In this document: piece by piece, positions 1 through 11,313 of the stretch
Layout of the letters: each line of letters starts with the position of its first letter
Position numbering within the stretch: position 1 is the first letter of the stretch
DNA from: Dittrichia graveolens
Lineage: Eukaryota > Streptophyta > Magnoliopsida > Asterales > Asteraceae
DNA length: 64,000 nucleotides
NCBI GenBank assembly: GCA_038502395.1
Contig: JARJIL010000009.1
Location: 41,193,647 to 41,257,646 of the forward strand
Direction: 5' to 3'
Made by a program: the position numbers and the translations under genes
Notes under the pieces: generated by a model
Database searches by the model: none
Told to the model about the DNA's origin: nothing
The model's input: only the letters and a program-made list of their open reading frames with translations

Positions 1-779
1 AAGGGTTTCAAGTTAATATTCTTTGAGGTTTCCTAATCAAGAGTTGATGCTTAATGACCCAAGGGATGTGCATGATAACCTTGATGGACTAGAATTAGGT
101 TAATATGCTTTGAGGTTTCCTAATCAAATTGTGAAGGGTTTCAAGTTAATATGCTTTTGTGAAGGGTTTCAAGTTAATATTGTTTGAGGTTTCCTAATCA
201 AGAGTTGATCCTTAATGACCCAAGGGATATGCATGATAACCTTTATGGACTAGAGTTGGGTTAATATGCTTTGACTGTTAATATGCTTTGAGGTTTCCTA
301 ATCAAATTGTGAAGGGTTTGAAGTTAATATGCTTTTAGGTTTCCTAATCAAATTGTGAAGGGTTTCAAGTTAATATGCTTTGAGGTTTCCTAATCAAGAG
401 TTGATGCTTAATGACCCAACGGATGTGCATGATAACCTTTATGGACTAGAGTTAGGTTAATATGCTTTGAGACTTAATATGTTTTGAGGTTTCCTAATCA
501 AAATGTGAAAGGTTTCAAGTTAATATGCTTTTATGAAGGGTTTGAAGTTAATATGCTTTGAGGTGTCCTAATCAAGAGTTAATGCTTAATGACCCAATGG
601 ATGTGCATGATAACCTTGATGGACTAGAGTTGGATTAATATGCTTTAAGGTTTCCTAATCAAAATGTGAAGGGTTTCAAGTTAATATGCTTTGAGAGTTA
701 ATATGCTTTTGTGAAGGGTTTCAAGTTAATATTCTTTGAGGTTTCCTAATCAAGAGTTGATGATTAATGACCCAAGCGA
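1..779. repeat. AT-rich satellite array, segment 1
   Basis: Degenerate tandem repeats built from a few recurring words: GTGAAGGGTTTCAAGTTAAT, TTTGAGGTTTCCTAATCAA, GAGTTGATGCTTAATGACCC and GATGTGCATGATAACCTT. The words recur in variable order and spacing, so no single monomer length fits well. No coding potential is seen. The same words fill all other satellite segments up to 9937 and again at 35411-35790. Confidence 0.9.
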
Positions 780-1350
780 TATCCATATCTGTTAACAAAT
801 AAACAAACACTTTGAACATTGTTAATGTTCTAAAAAATCAAAAAAACAGATATCAACATTTTAAAATATCTAAAAGATAAAATAAACAAGTAATGAATTC
901 ACATAAAATTAAAAAACAGAACCAAACATTAAGAACAAGAATACAAAACTTTCGCATAAACTCGCAACACATGTCAATTGAATGTCGACGAAAATAAGTT
1001 GATTGCCCTACTTACGAGACGAAATCAAACAAAAATCAGTCGGAAGAATTAACGAGACACCGGATGTCAGATCAGCGGCGGTAAACGGTGGCCACAATAA
1101 AGACGAAAATCGAGAAGGAAACAGCCTTGAACAATAATGGCAGAAGGAAATAAGAAGAATCGCAGAAGGAAAGAGACGACGATAATATAAATAAGAATGA
1201 CGGCGTAATAAAGGTACGCGACAAAAATTCTAATTGGACAAATATAACCCTCCGCCTAAGTTAGTAACCTTAAATAAAACAAATGAGATTAATGGCCAGG
1301 ATTAGTTCTCGCAGTTCTCGTACAAAAAACAGTTCTCGTTTGAACCGCAG
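780..1350 (-). repeat. 571-bp block embedded in satellite, copy 1
   Basis: A non-satellite block that starts near GATATCCATATCTG and ends near TTTGAACCGCAG, with satellite on both sides. It recurs almost unchanged 1,546 bp downstream. Read on the minus strand it looks like a promoter and first exon: a TATA-like TTATTTATATTAT, then a pyrimidine-rich leader, then a T-rich intron-like stretch. That reading is inference. I do not recognise a protein in it. Several stops interrupt this copy in the frame that is open in copy 2. Confidence 0.7.
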
Positions 1351-2325
1351 CCTTGTGAAGGGTTTCAAGTTAATATGCTTTTGTGAAGGGTTTCAAGTTA
1401 ATATTCTTTGAGGTTTCCTAATCAAGAGTTGTTGCTTAATGACCAAAGGGATGTGCATGATAACCTTGATGGACTACAGTTAGGTTGATATGATTTGAGG
1501 TTTCCTAATCAAATTGTGAAGGGTTTCAAGTTAATATGCTTTTGTGAAGGGTTTCAAGTTAATCTTCTTTGAGGTTTCCTAATCAAGAGTTGATGCTTAA
1601 TGACCAAAGGGATGTGCATGATAACCTTGATGGACTAGAATTAGGTTAATATGCTTTGAGGTTTCCTAATCAAATTGTGAAGGGTTTCAAGTTAATATGC
1701 TTTTGTGAAGGGTTTCAAGTTAATATTCTTTGAGGTTTCCTAATCAAGAGTTGATGCTTAATGACCCAAGGGATATGCATGATAACCTTTATGGACTAGA
1801 GTTGGGTTAATATGCTTTGACTGTTATTATGCTTTGAGGTTTCCTAATCAAATTGTGAAGGGTTTGAAGTTAATATGCTTTTAGGTTTCCTAATCAAATT
1901 GTGAAGGGTTTCAAGTTAATATGCTTTGAGGTTTCCTAATCAAGAGTTGATGCTTAATGACCCAACGGATGTGCATGATAACCTTTATGGACTAGAGTTA
2001 GGTTAATATGCTTTGAGACTTAATATGTTTTGAGGTTTCCTAATCAAATTGTGAAAGGTTTCAAGTTAATATGCTTTTATGAAGGGTTTGAAGTTAATAT
2101 GCTTTGAGGTGTCCTAATCAAGAGTTAATGCTTAATGACCCAATGGATGTGCATGATAACCTTGATGGACTAGAGTTGGATTAATATGCTTTGAGGTTTC
2201 CTAATCAAAATGTGAAGGGTTTCAAGTTAATATGCTTTGAGAGTTAATATGCATTTGTGAAGGGTTTCAAGTTAATATTCTTTGAGGTTTCCTAATCAAG
2301 AGTTGATGATTAATGACCCAAGCGA
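1351..2325. repeat. AT-rich satellite array, segment 2
   Basis: Same satellite words as segment 1. Much of this segment repeats 1-779 with a 1,546-bp offset, so satellite plus the 571-bp block forms a higher-order unit present about twice in the first 2.9 kb. Confidence 0.88.
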
Positions 2326-2896
2326 TATCCATATCTGTTAACAAATAAACAAACACTTTGAACATTGTTAATGTTCTAAAAAAACAAAAAAACAGATATC
2401 AACATTTTAAAATATCTAAAAGATAAAATAAACAAGTAATGAATTCACATAAAATTAAAAAACAGAACCAAACATTAAGAACAAGAATACAAAACTTTCG
2501 CATAAACTCGCAACACATGTCAATTGAATGTCGACGAAAATAAGTTGATTGCCCTACTTACGAGACGAAATCAAACGAAAATCAGTCGGAAGAATTAACG
2601 AGACACCGGATGTCAAATCAGCGGCGGTAAACGGTGGCCACAATAAAGATGAAAATCGAGAAGGAAACAACCTTGAACAAGAATGGCAGAAGGAAATAAG
2701 AAGAATCGTGGAAGGAAAGAGACGACGATAATATAAATAAGAATGACGGTGTAATAAAGGTACGCGACAAAAATTCTAATTGGACAAATATACCCCTCCG
2801 CCTAAATTAGTAACCTTAAATAAAACAAATGAGATTAATGGCCAGGATTAGTTCTCGCAGTTCTTGTACCAAAAACAGTTCTCGTTTGAACCGCAG
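2326..2896 (-). repeat. 571-bp block embedded in satellite, copy 2
   Basis: Second copy of the block at 780-1350, differing by scattered substitutions. A 60-codon plus-strand open frame (2549-2731), rich in Lys, Arg and Glu, exists here. It is broken in copy 1 (for example AATAATGG replaces AAGAATGG), so I do not call it a gene. Both flanks are satellite, with the same junctions as copy 1, so the block was amplified together with the satellite and did not insert twice. Confidence 0.7.
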
Positions 2897-4248
2897 CCTT
2901 GTGAAGGGTTTCAAGTTAATATGCTTTTGTGAAGGGTTTCAAGTTAATATTCTTTGAGGTTTCCTAATCAAGAGTTGATGCTTAATGACCAAAGGGATGT
3001 GCATGATAACCTTGATGGACTAGAGTTAGGTTAATATGCTTTGAGGTTTCCTAATGAAATTGTGAAGGGTTTCAAGTTAATATGCTTTTGTGAAGGGTTT
3101 CAAGTTAATATTCTTTGAGGTTTCCTAATCAATAGTTGATGCTTAATGACCCAAGGGATGTGCATGATAACCTTGATGGACTAGAGTTAGGTTAACATGC
3201 TTTGAGGTTTCCTAATCAAATTATGAAGGGTTTCAAGTTAATATGCTTTTGTGAAGGGTTTCAAGTTAATATTCTTTGAGGTTTCCTAATCAAGAGTTGA
3301 TGCTTGATGACCCAAGGGATATGCATGATAACCTTTATGGACTAGAGTTGGGTTAATATGCTTTGACTGTTAATATGCTTTGAGGTTTCCTAATCAAATT
3401 GTGAAGGGTTTCAAGTTAATATGCTTTGAGGTTTCCTAATCAAGAGTTGATGCTTAATGACCCAAGGGATGTGCATGATAACCTTTATGGACTAGAGTTT
3501 GGTTAATATGCTTTGAGAATTAATATGTTTTTGAGGTTTCCTAATCAAATTGTGAAGTGTTTCAAGTTAATATGCTTTTATGAAGGGTTTCAAGTTAATA
3601 TGCTTTTATGAAGTGTTTCAAGTTAATATGCTTTGAGGTGTCCTAATCAAGAGTTAATGCTTAATGACCCAAGGGATGTGCATGATAACCTTGATGGACT
3701 AGATTTGGATTAATATGCTTTGAGGTTTCCTAATCAAATTGTGAAGGGTTTCAAGTTAATATGCTTTTGTGAAGGGTTTCAAGTTAATATTCTTTGAGGT
3801 TTCCTAATCAAGAGTTGATGATTAATGACCCAAGCGATGTGCATGATAACCTTTATGGACTAGAGTTGGGTTAATATGCTTTGAGAGTTAATATGTTTTG
3901 AGGTTTCCTAATCAAATGCTTTGAGAGTTAATATGCGTTGAGGTTTCCTAATCTAGAGTTGATACTCAATGACCAAAAGGATGTGCATGATAACCTTGAT
4001 GGACTAGACTTGGGTTAATATGATTTGAGAATTAGTATGCTTTGAGGTTTCCTAATCAAATTGTGAAGGGTTTCAAGTTAATATGCTTTGAGAGTTAATA
4101 TGCTTTGAGGTTTCCTAATCGAATTGTAAAGGGTTTCAAGTTAACATGCTTTGAGAGTTAATATGCTTTTGTGAAGGGTTTCAATTTAATATTCTTCGAG
4201 TTTTCCTAATCAAGAGTTGATGCTTAATGAGCCAAACGATGTGCATGA
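2897..4248. repeat. AT-rich satellite array, segment 3
   Basis: Satellite words continue. From about 3473 the sequence matches the stretch starting at about 6047, marking the start of the 2,574-bp higher-order repeat. No gene is seen. Confidence 0.88.
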
Positions 4249-4726
4249 TTCGGGACTAGTTGATTCGGCAGGTGAGTTGTTACACACTCCATAGCGGATT
4301 TCGACTTCCATGACCACCATCCTGCTGTCAAAATCGACCAACACCTTCTGTGGGTTGTACGTTAGCGCGCAGTTTGGCACCGTAACCCGGCTTCCGGTTC
4401 ATCCCGCAATGCCAGTTCTGCTTACCAAAAATGGCCAACTTGGAGCTCTCGATTCCGTGGCATGGCTCAACGAAGCAGCTTTGCCATCCAACCTATTTAA
4501 AGTTTGAGAATAGGTCGAGGGCGTTGCGCCCCCGATGCCTCTAATCATTCGCTTTACCCGATAGAACTCGCACCCGGGCATCATCTATCTTGAGGGAAAC
4601 TTCGGAGGGAACCAACTACTAGACGGTTCGATTAGTTTTTAGCCCCTATACCCAAGTCAGACGAACGATTTGCTCGTCAGTATCGCTACGGGCCTCCACC
4701 AGAGTTTCCTCTGGCTTCGCCCCGCT

Positions 4727-4764
<38 letters not shown>

Positions 4765-4873
4765 CCTCACACTCGAACCCTTCTCAAAAGATCAAGCTCG
4801 GTCGGCGGTGCACCCTACAAGAGGGATCCCGCCAATCAGCTTCCTTGTGCCTTGCGGGTTTACTCACCCGTTG
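4249..4873 (-). pseudogene. 25S rRNA internal fragment, short copy 1
   Basis: The reverse complement reads as the interior of plant 25S rRNA. The stretch is the part I recall as roughly the second fifth of the molecule, with familiar words such as GGGACCCGAAAGATGG, GTAAGCAGAACTGGC and GGTGTTGGTCGATT. It lacks both 25S ends, so it is a fragment and not a gene. The left edge is internal (ATTCGGGACTAGTTGATT). The right edge joins satellite at ACTCACCCGTTGAAGGG. Substitutions at positions conserved in plants mark it as a pseudogene. Confidence 0.92.
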
Positions 4874-5139
4874 AAGGGTTTCAAGTTAATATGCTTTGAG
4901 AGTTAATATGCTTTTGTGAAGGGTTTCAAGTTAATATTCTTTGAGGTTTCCTAATAAAGATTTGATGCTTAATGACCCAAGGGATATTCATAATAACCTT
5001 TATGGACTAGAGTTGGGTTAATATGCTTTGAGCGGTAATATGTTTTGAGGTTTCCTAATCAAATTGTGAAGGGTTTCAAGTTAATATGCTGTTGCGAAGG
5101 GTTTCAAGTTAATATGCTGTTGCGAAGGGTTTCAAGTTA
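4874..5139. repeat. Satellite between 25S fragments
   Basis: Satellite words fill the gap between short and long 25S fragments. The segment ends in a local duplication of GCTGTTGCGAAGGGTTTCAA before the next ribosomal piece. An equivalent segment lies at 7448-7713. Confidence 0.88.
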
Positions 5140-5898
5140 TCCGCACGGACGGCTGCTCCACCCGGGCTCACGCCCATGGTTTTTTTGTAGCGACCGCCGC
5201 GCCGTCCTACTCATCGGGGCCTAGCACTTGCCCCGACGGCCGGGTGTAGGTCGCACGCTTAAGCCCCATCCTATTTCGGGGCTAGTTTATTCGGTAGGTG
5301 AGTTGTTACACACTCCTTAGCGGATTTCGACTTCCATGACCACCATCCTGCTGTCTTAATCGACCAACACCCTTTGTGGGCTCTAGGTTAGCGCGCAGTT
5401 TGGCACCGTAAACTGGCATCCGCTTCATCCCGCGTCGCTAGTTCTGCTTACCAAAAATTGTCCACTTGGAGCTCTCGATTCCATGGCACGGCTCAACGAA
5501 GCAGCCGTGCCATCCTACCTATTTAATGTTTGAGAATAGGTCGAGGGCGTTTGCGCCCCCGATGCCTCTAATCATTCGCTTTACCCGATAGAACTCGCAC
5601 CCAGGCTCAAGATATCCTGAGGGAAACTTTGGAGGAACCGGCTACTAGACGGTTTGATTAGTCTTTCGCCCCTATACCTAAGTCACACGAACGATTAGCA
5701 CATCAGTATCGCTGCGGGCCTCCACTAGAGTTTCCTCTTGCTTCTCCCCGATCAGGCATATTTCACCATCTTTCGGGTCCCGATAGGCATGCTCACACTC
5801 AAACGTTTCTTAGAAGATCAATGTCGATCGGCGGTGCACCCCACAAGAGGGATCCCGCCAATCAGCTTCCTTGTGCCGTGCGGGTTTACTCACCCGTT
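5140..5898 (-). pseudogene. 25S rRNA internal fragment, long copy 1
   Basis: This copy extends about 135 bp further into 25S than the short copies. It begins at CCGCACGGACGGCTGCTCC and ends at the same right-hand site, CTCACCCGTT, where satellite resumes. It carries substitutions (for example AAACTGGCATCCGC, where functional genes are more like ACCCGGCTTCCGG) and a lengthened T run in GGTTTTTTTGTAGC. The open frames in it are chance frames in rRNA sequence. Confidence 0.92.
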
Positions 5899-6822
5899 AA
5901 AGGGTTTCAAGTTAATTGCTAATCAAATTGTGAAGGGTTTCAAGTTAATATGCTTTGAGAGTTAATATGCTTTTGTGAAGGGTTTCAAGTTAATATTCTT
6001 TGAGGTTTCTTAATCAAGAGTTGATGTTTAATGAGCCAAGGGATGTGCATGATAACCTTTATGGACTAGAGTTTGGTTAATATGCTTTGAGAATTAATAT
6101 GTTTTTGAGGTTTCCTAATCAAATTGTGAAGGGTTTCAAGTTAATATGCTTTTATGAAGGGTTTCAAGTTAATATGCTTTTATGAAGTGTTTCAAGTTAA
6201 TATGCTTTGAGGTGTCCTAATCAAGAGTTAATGCTTAATGACCCAAGGGATGTGCATGATAACCTTGATGGACTAGATTTGGATTAATATGCTTTGAGGT
6301 TTCCTAATCAAATTGTGAAGGGTTTCAAGTTAATATGCTTTTGTGAAGGGTTTCAAGTTAATATTCTTTGAGGTTTCCTAATCAAGAGTTGATGATTAAT
6401 GACCCAAGCGATGTGCATGATAACCTTTATGGACTAGAGTTGGGTTAATATGCTTTGAGAGTTAATATGTTTTGAGGTTTCCTAATCAAATGCTTTGAGA
6501 GTTAATATGCGTTGAGGTTTCCTAATCTAGAGTTGATACTCAATGACCAAAAGGATGTGCATGATAACCTTGATGGACTAGACTTGGGTTAATATGATTT
6601 GAGAATTAATATGCTTTGAGGTTTCCTAATCAAATTGTGAAGGGTTTCAAGTTAATATGCTTTGAGAGTTAATATGCTTTGAGGTTTCCTAATCGAATTG
6701 TAAAGGGTTTCAAGTTAACATGCTTTGAGAGTTAATATGCTTTTGTGAAGGGTTTCAAGTTAATATTCTTCGAGTTTTCCTAATCAAGAGTTGATGCTTA
6801 ATGAGCCAAACGATGTGCATGA
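5899..6822. repeat. Satellite between higher-order units
   Basis: Satellite words only, spanning the junction of the two 2,574-bp units near 6046-6047. The stretch from 6064 repeats that from 3490. Confidence 0.88.
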
Positions 6823-7300
6823 TTCGGGGCTAGTTGATTCGGCAGGTGAGTTGTTACACACTCCATAGCGGATTTCGACTTCCATGACCACCATCCTGCT
6901 GTCAAAATCGACCAACACCTTCTGTGGGTTGTACGTTAGCGCGCAGTTTGGCACCGTAACCCGGCTTCCGGTTCATCCCGCAATGCCAGTTCTGCTTACC
7001 AAAAATGGCCAACTTGGAGCTCTCGATTCCGTGGCATGGCTCAACGAAGCAGCTTTGCCATCCTACCTATTTAAAGTTTGAGAATAGGTCGAGGGCGTTG
7101 CGCCCCCGATGCCTCTAATCATTCGCTTTACCCGATAGAACTCGCACCCGGGCTTCATCTATCTTGAGGGAAACTTCGGAGGGAACCAACTACTAGACGG
7201 TTCGATTAGTTTTTAGCCCCTATACCCAAGTCAGACGAACGATTTGCTCGTCAGTATCGCTACGGGCCTCCACCAGAGTTTCCTCTGGCTTCGCCCCGCT

Positions 7301-7338
<38 letters not shown>

Positions 7339-7447
7339 CCTCACACTCGAACCCTTCTCAAAAGATCAAGGTCGGTCGGCGGTGCACCCTACAAGAGGGA
7401 TCCCACCAATCAGCTTCCTTGTGCCTTGCGGGTTTACTCACCCGTTG
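6823..7447 (-). pseudogene. 25S rRNA internal fragment, short copy 2
   Basis: Second copy of the 4249-4873 fragment, 2,574 bp downstream and nearly identical. It has the same left edge in ATTCGGGGCTAGTTGATT and the same right junction with satellite at CACCCGTTGAAGGG. It keeps GGGGCTAG where copy 1 has GGGACTAG, so copy 1 has the derived base there. Confidence 0.92.
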
Positions 7448-7713
7448 AAGGGTTTCAAGTTAATATGCTTTGAGAGTTAATATGCTTTTGTGAAGGGTTT
7501 CAAGTTAATATTCTTTGAGGTTTCCTAATCAAGATTTGATGCTTAATGACCCAAGGGATATTCATAATAACCTTTATGGACTAGAGTTGGGTTAATATGC
7601 TTTGAGCGGTAATATGTTTTGAGGTTTCCTAATCAAATTGTGAAGGGTTTCAAGTTAATATGCTGTTGCGAAGGGTTTCAAGTTAATATGCTGTTGCGAA
7701 GGGTTTCAAGTTA
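7448..7713. repeat. Satellite between 25S fragments, unit 2
   Basis: Counterpart of 4874-5139 in the second higher-order unit, with the same local duplication before the long fragment. Confidence 0.88.
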
Positions 7714-8472
7714 TCCGCACGGACGGCTACTCCGCCCGGGCTCACGCCCATGGTTTTTTTGTAGCGACCGCCGCGCCGTCCTACTCATCGGGGCCTAGCA
7801 CTTGCCCCGACGGCCGGGTGTAGGTCGCACGCTTAAGCCCCATCCTATTTCGGGGCTAGTTTATTCGGTAGGTGAGTTGTTACACACTCCTTAGCGGATT
7901 TCGACTTCCATGACCACCATCCTGCTGTCTTAATCGACCAACACCCTTTGTGGGCTCTAGGTTAGCGCGCAGTTTGGCACCGTAAACTGGCATCCGCTTC
8001 ATCCCGCGTCGCTAGTTCTGCTTACCAAAAATTGCCCACTTGGAGCTCTCGATTCCATGGCACGGCTCAACGAAGCAGCCGTGCCATCCTACCTATTTAA
8101 TGTTTGAGAATAGGTCGAGGGCGTTTGCGCCCCCGATGCCTCTAATCATTCGCTTTACCCGATAGAACTCGCACCCAGGCTCAAGATATCCTGAGGGAAA
8201 CTTTGGAGGAACCAGCTACTAGACGGTTTGATTAGTCTTTCGCCCCTATACCTAAGTCACACGAACGATTAGCACATCAGTATCGCTGCGGGCCTCCACT
8301 AGAGTTTCCTCTTGCTTCTCCCCGATCAGGCATATTTCACCATCTTTCGGGTCCCGATAGGCATGCTCACACTCAAACGTTTCTTAGAAGATCAATGTCG
8401 ATCGGCGGTGCACCCCACAAGAGGGATCCCGCCAATCAGCTTCCTTGTGACGTGCGGGTTTACTCACCCGTT
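7714..8472 (-). pseudogene. 25S rRNA internal fragment, long copy 2
   Basis: Counterpart of 5140-5898, sharing the extended T run and the AAACTGGCATCCGC variants. Both long copies therefore descend from one already mutated founder and were not drawn independently from functional rDNA. Confidence 0.92.
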
Positions 8473-8922
8473 AAAGGGTTTCAAGTTAATTGCTAATCAA
8501 ATTGTGAAGGGTTTCAAGTTAATATGCTTTGAGAGTTAATATGCTTTTGTGAAGGGTTTCAAGTTAATATTCTTTGAGGTTTCTTAATCAAGAGTTGATG
8601 TTTAATGAGCCAAGGGATGTTCATGATAACCTTGATAGACTAGAGTTGGGTTAATATGCTTCGAGAGTTAATATGCTTTGAGGTTTCCTAATCAAATTGT
8701 GAAGGGTTTCAAGTTAATATGCTTTTGTGAACGGTTTCAAGTTAATATTCTTTGAGGTTTCCTAATCAAGAGTTGATGCTTAATGACCCAAGGGATGTGC
8801 ATGATAACCTTTATGGACTAGAGTTGGGCTAATATGCTTTGAGAGTTAAAATGTTTTGAGGTTTCCTAATCAATTTGTGAAGGGTTTCAAGTTAATATTC
8901 TTTTGTGAAGGGTTTCAAGTTT
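8473..8922. repeat. Satellite segment with end of the higher-order repeat
   Basis: Satellite words. Similarity to the previous unit stops near 8620, after GAGCCAAGGGATGT, and an unrelated order of the same words follows. Confidence 0.85.
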
Positions 8923-9677
8923 TCCGCACCGACGGCCGCTCCACCCGGGCTCACGCCCAAGGTTTTGCAGCGACTTCCGCGGCCTCCTACTCATGGGGGC
9001 CTGACACTTGCCTCGACGGCAGGGTGTAGGTCGCTCGCTTAAGCGCCATCTATTTCGGGGCTAGTTGATTCGGTAGGTGAGTTGTTACACACTCCTTAGG
9101 CGATTTCGACTTCCATGATCACCCTCCTGCTGTCTTAATCGACCAACACCCTTTGTGGGTTCTATGCTAGCGCGCAGTTTGGCACCATAACCCCGCTTCT
9201 GGTTCATCCGGCATCGCCAATCTGCTTACCAAAAATGACCAACTTGTAGCTCTCGATTATGTGGCACGGCTCAACGAAGCAGCCATGCCATCCTACCTAT
9301 TTAAAGTTTGAGAATAGGTCGAGGGCGTTGCGCCCCCGATGCCTCTAATCATTCGCTTTAACCGATAGAACTCGCACCCGAGCTCCAGCTATCCTAAGGG
9401 AAACTTCGGAGGGAACCAACCACTAGACGGTTCGATTAGTCTTTCGTCCCTATACCCAAGTCAGACGAACGATTTGCACGTTAGTATCGCTGCGGGTCTC
9501 CACCAGAGTTTCCTCTGGCTTCGCCCCGCTCAGGCTTAGTTCACCATCTTTCGGGTCCCGACAGGAATGCTCACACTCGAACCCTTCTCAGAAGATCAAG
9601 GTCGGTCGGCGGTGCACCCCGCAAGAGGGATCCCGTCAATCAGCTTCCTTGCGCCTTGCGGGTTTACTCACCCATTG
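8923..9677 (-). pseudogene. 25S rRNA internal fragment, long divergent copy 3
   Basis: Same 25S interval as the long copies, but with an independent set of substitutions (for example CTCATGGGGGCCTGACACTTGCC and CACCCATTGAATGG at the right edge). It lacks the expanded T run. It therefore branched off before the founder of the two higher-order units, which shows the 25S-satellite fusion is older than the 2,574-bp amplification. Confidence 0.9.
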
Positions 9678-9937
9678 AATGGTTTCAAATTAATTCCTAA
9701 TCAAACTGTGAAGGGTTTCAAGTTAATATGCTTTGAGAGTTAATATGCTTTTGTGAAGGGTTTCAAGTTAATATTGTTTGAGGTTTCCTAAGCAAGAGTT
9801 GATGCTTAATGACCCAAGGGATGTGCATGATAACCTTGATGGACTAGAGTTACGTTAATATGCTTTGAGAGTTAATATGCTTTGAGGTTTCCTAATCAAA
9901 TTGTGAAGGGTTTCAAGTTAATATGCTTTTGTGAAGG
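9678..9937. repeat. Last satellite segment of the main array
   Basis: Satellite words end abruptly in TTGTGAAGGATTACACGCTACC, where spacer-like repeats begin. Confidence 0.85.
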
Positions 9938-11180
9938 ATTACACGCTACCCAGATCACCTTGACCTACACAAAACAAGTTACTTGAGCGACGAGTAACGC
10001 TTCATTCTAGGATCACCGGGCAAAGAGGGAAAAATGGCATTGCGAGGCCCACAACACCACAAAACTTCATGAAAAAGGGGTCCCCGTCGGTTTCAGAGTG
10101 CACTTGGACCACGAGGTTATCTTCATGTCAAGCCCTAACACCGCCATGGGGAACATGTCATGCGTCTTCGAATAGCCCTGTCCGACACTCCTACTCAGAC
10201 GTCGTGTTAGTTACCTAGGAAGGAAAAAGCCAAGACCTAGACAAAAATTCCTACGTGCCTCGTCAAGAAGCCCGGATCACCTTGACCTACACAAAACAAG
10301 TCACTTGCGCGATGATTAACGCTTCGTTCTCGGATCACCCGGCATAAAGGGACAAATGGCATTGCAAGGCCCACAACAACACAAACTTCATCAAAAAGGG
10401 TCCCCATCGGTTTTCAGAATGCACTTGAACCACCAGGTTCTCTTCATGACAAGCCCCAACACGACCATGGGGAACAAGTCATGCGTCTTCGAACAACCCA
10501 GTTCAACACTCCTACTAGGACGTTGTCTTTTTACCTAGGAAGGCAAAAGCAAACCTAGACAACAGTTCCTACGTGCCTCGTCATGCTCGCCCGAATCAAC
10601 TAGATCGTCACAAAACTAGACACCAGCACGGGCTTGCGCGCCGAGTAATGATTCGTTCCAATTCATTCGGTAGAGCACTGAACAGCGGCAGTGCGAGGCC
10701 CACACCACCGTAGTTTTCATTGATAAGGGTCCCCGTCAGTATCGGCAACACTCGAACCACCATGTCCTCGAAATGCGTCAAGAACTATGATCAACTAGCA
10801 TCACCTCACGTGATGTTGTTTTAGTCACCTAGACAGGCATAAACAAAGACTAGACAACAATTCCTACGTGCCTCGTCATGCTCGCCCGAATCACCTGGAT
10901 CGTCACAAAACTAGACACTTGCGCGTCGAGTAATGATTCGCTCCAGGACATTCAGTAGAGCACTGAACAACGGCAGTGCGAGGCCTACACCGCCGTTGTG
11001 CCTCGTCATGCTCGCCCGAATCACCTGGATCGTCACAAAACTAGGGACTTTCGCATCACGTAATGATACGCTCCAGGTCATTCGGTTAAACACTATAAAG
11101 CGGCAGTGCGAGGCCCACACCGCCACTATTTTCATGAAAAGGGTCACATCTAATCAGGAAATACACCCACAAGTCTAGAT
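9938..11180 (-). repeat. Ribosomal ETS-like repeats (~320 bp)
   Basis: About three and a half degenerate units starting near CCGGATCACCTTGACC or CCGAATCACCTGGATC, at about 9950, 10272, 10591, 10886 and 11017 (spacings about 322, 319, 295 and 131). Each holds AGTGCGAGGCCCACAC and CCTACGTGCCTCGTCA words. They lie directly downstream, on the minus strand, of the leftmost Pol I-type promoter, where the 5-prime ETS of an rRNA gene belongs. Composite-family ETS regions often carry long subrepeats. Assignment to ETS is from position and not from alignment. Confidence 0.6.
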
Positions 11181-11285
11181 GAAGGCATCACTCATGACCA
11201 ACCATCTCGGAGGGAACCAGCTTATCACCCACAATCTTGGCTACTAGCTTTTATAACCCACCATCTTTGCTGGCAGCTTTCATCA

Positions 11286-11313
11286 CCCCCTATATATACA
11301 TATTGCACAAAAA
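11286..11313 (-). promoter_or_regulatory. Pol I-type rRNA promoter, copy 1
   Basis: Minus strand reads TTTTTGTGCAATATG followed by TATATATAGGGGG, matching the plant Pol I initiation core (TATATARGGGG). The upstream TTTTTGTGC context is what I recall for the Asteraceae ETS start. It is the copy nearest the ETS-like repeats, so by position it is the best gene-promoter candidate of the five. Confidence 0.8.

Larger units (their letters stand above)
3473..8620. repeat. Two tandem 2,574-bp higher-order repeat units with 25S rRNA fragments
   Basis: Units at about 3473-6046 and 6047-8620 are nearly identical by eye. Each holds one short (~625 bp) and one long (~759 bp) minus-strand 25S rRNA fragment separated by satellite. 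Matching landmarks lie exactly 2,574 bp apart (for example 4310 and 6884, 5738 and 8312). The differences I noticed are single substitutions, so the duplication is recent compared with the divergence of the short satellite words. Confidence 0.9.

Noticed and set aside
2549..2731. Small Lys/Arg/Glu-rich protein in the 571-bp block
   Set aside because: The frame is interrupted in the other copy at 780-1350 and is on the strand opposite to the promoter-like features.
1..4248. Telomeric or subtelomeric TTTAGGG repeats
   Set aside because: GAAGGGTTTCAAG resembles the telomere word only by chance. No runs of TTTAGGG or CCCTAAA are present.
4310..4507. 65-codon open frame repeated at 6884-7081
   Set aside because: It lies wholly inside 25S rRNA pseudo-copies on the opposite strand. 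The repetition comes from the 2,574-bp unit, not from protein conservation.
5738..5965. 75-codon open frame repeated at 8312-8539
   Set aside because: It runs from 25S antisense into satellite, so it is a chance frame across a repeat junction.
9938..11180. CRISPR-like or tandem 5S gene array
   Set aside because: Units are ~320 bp and degenerate, with no short fixed repeat and unique spacer pattern and no 5S gene sequence. Position next to a Pol I-type promoter fits ETS better.
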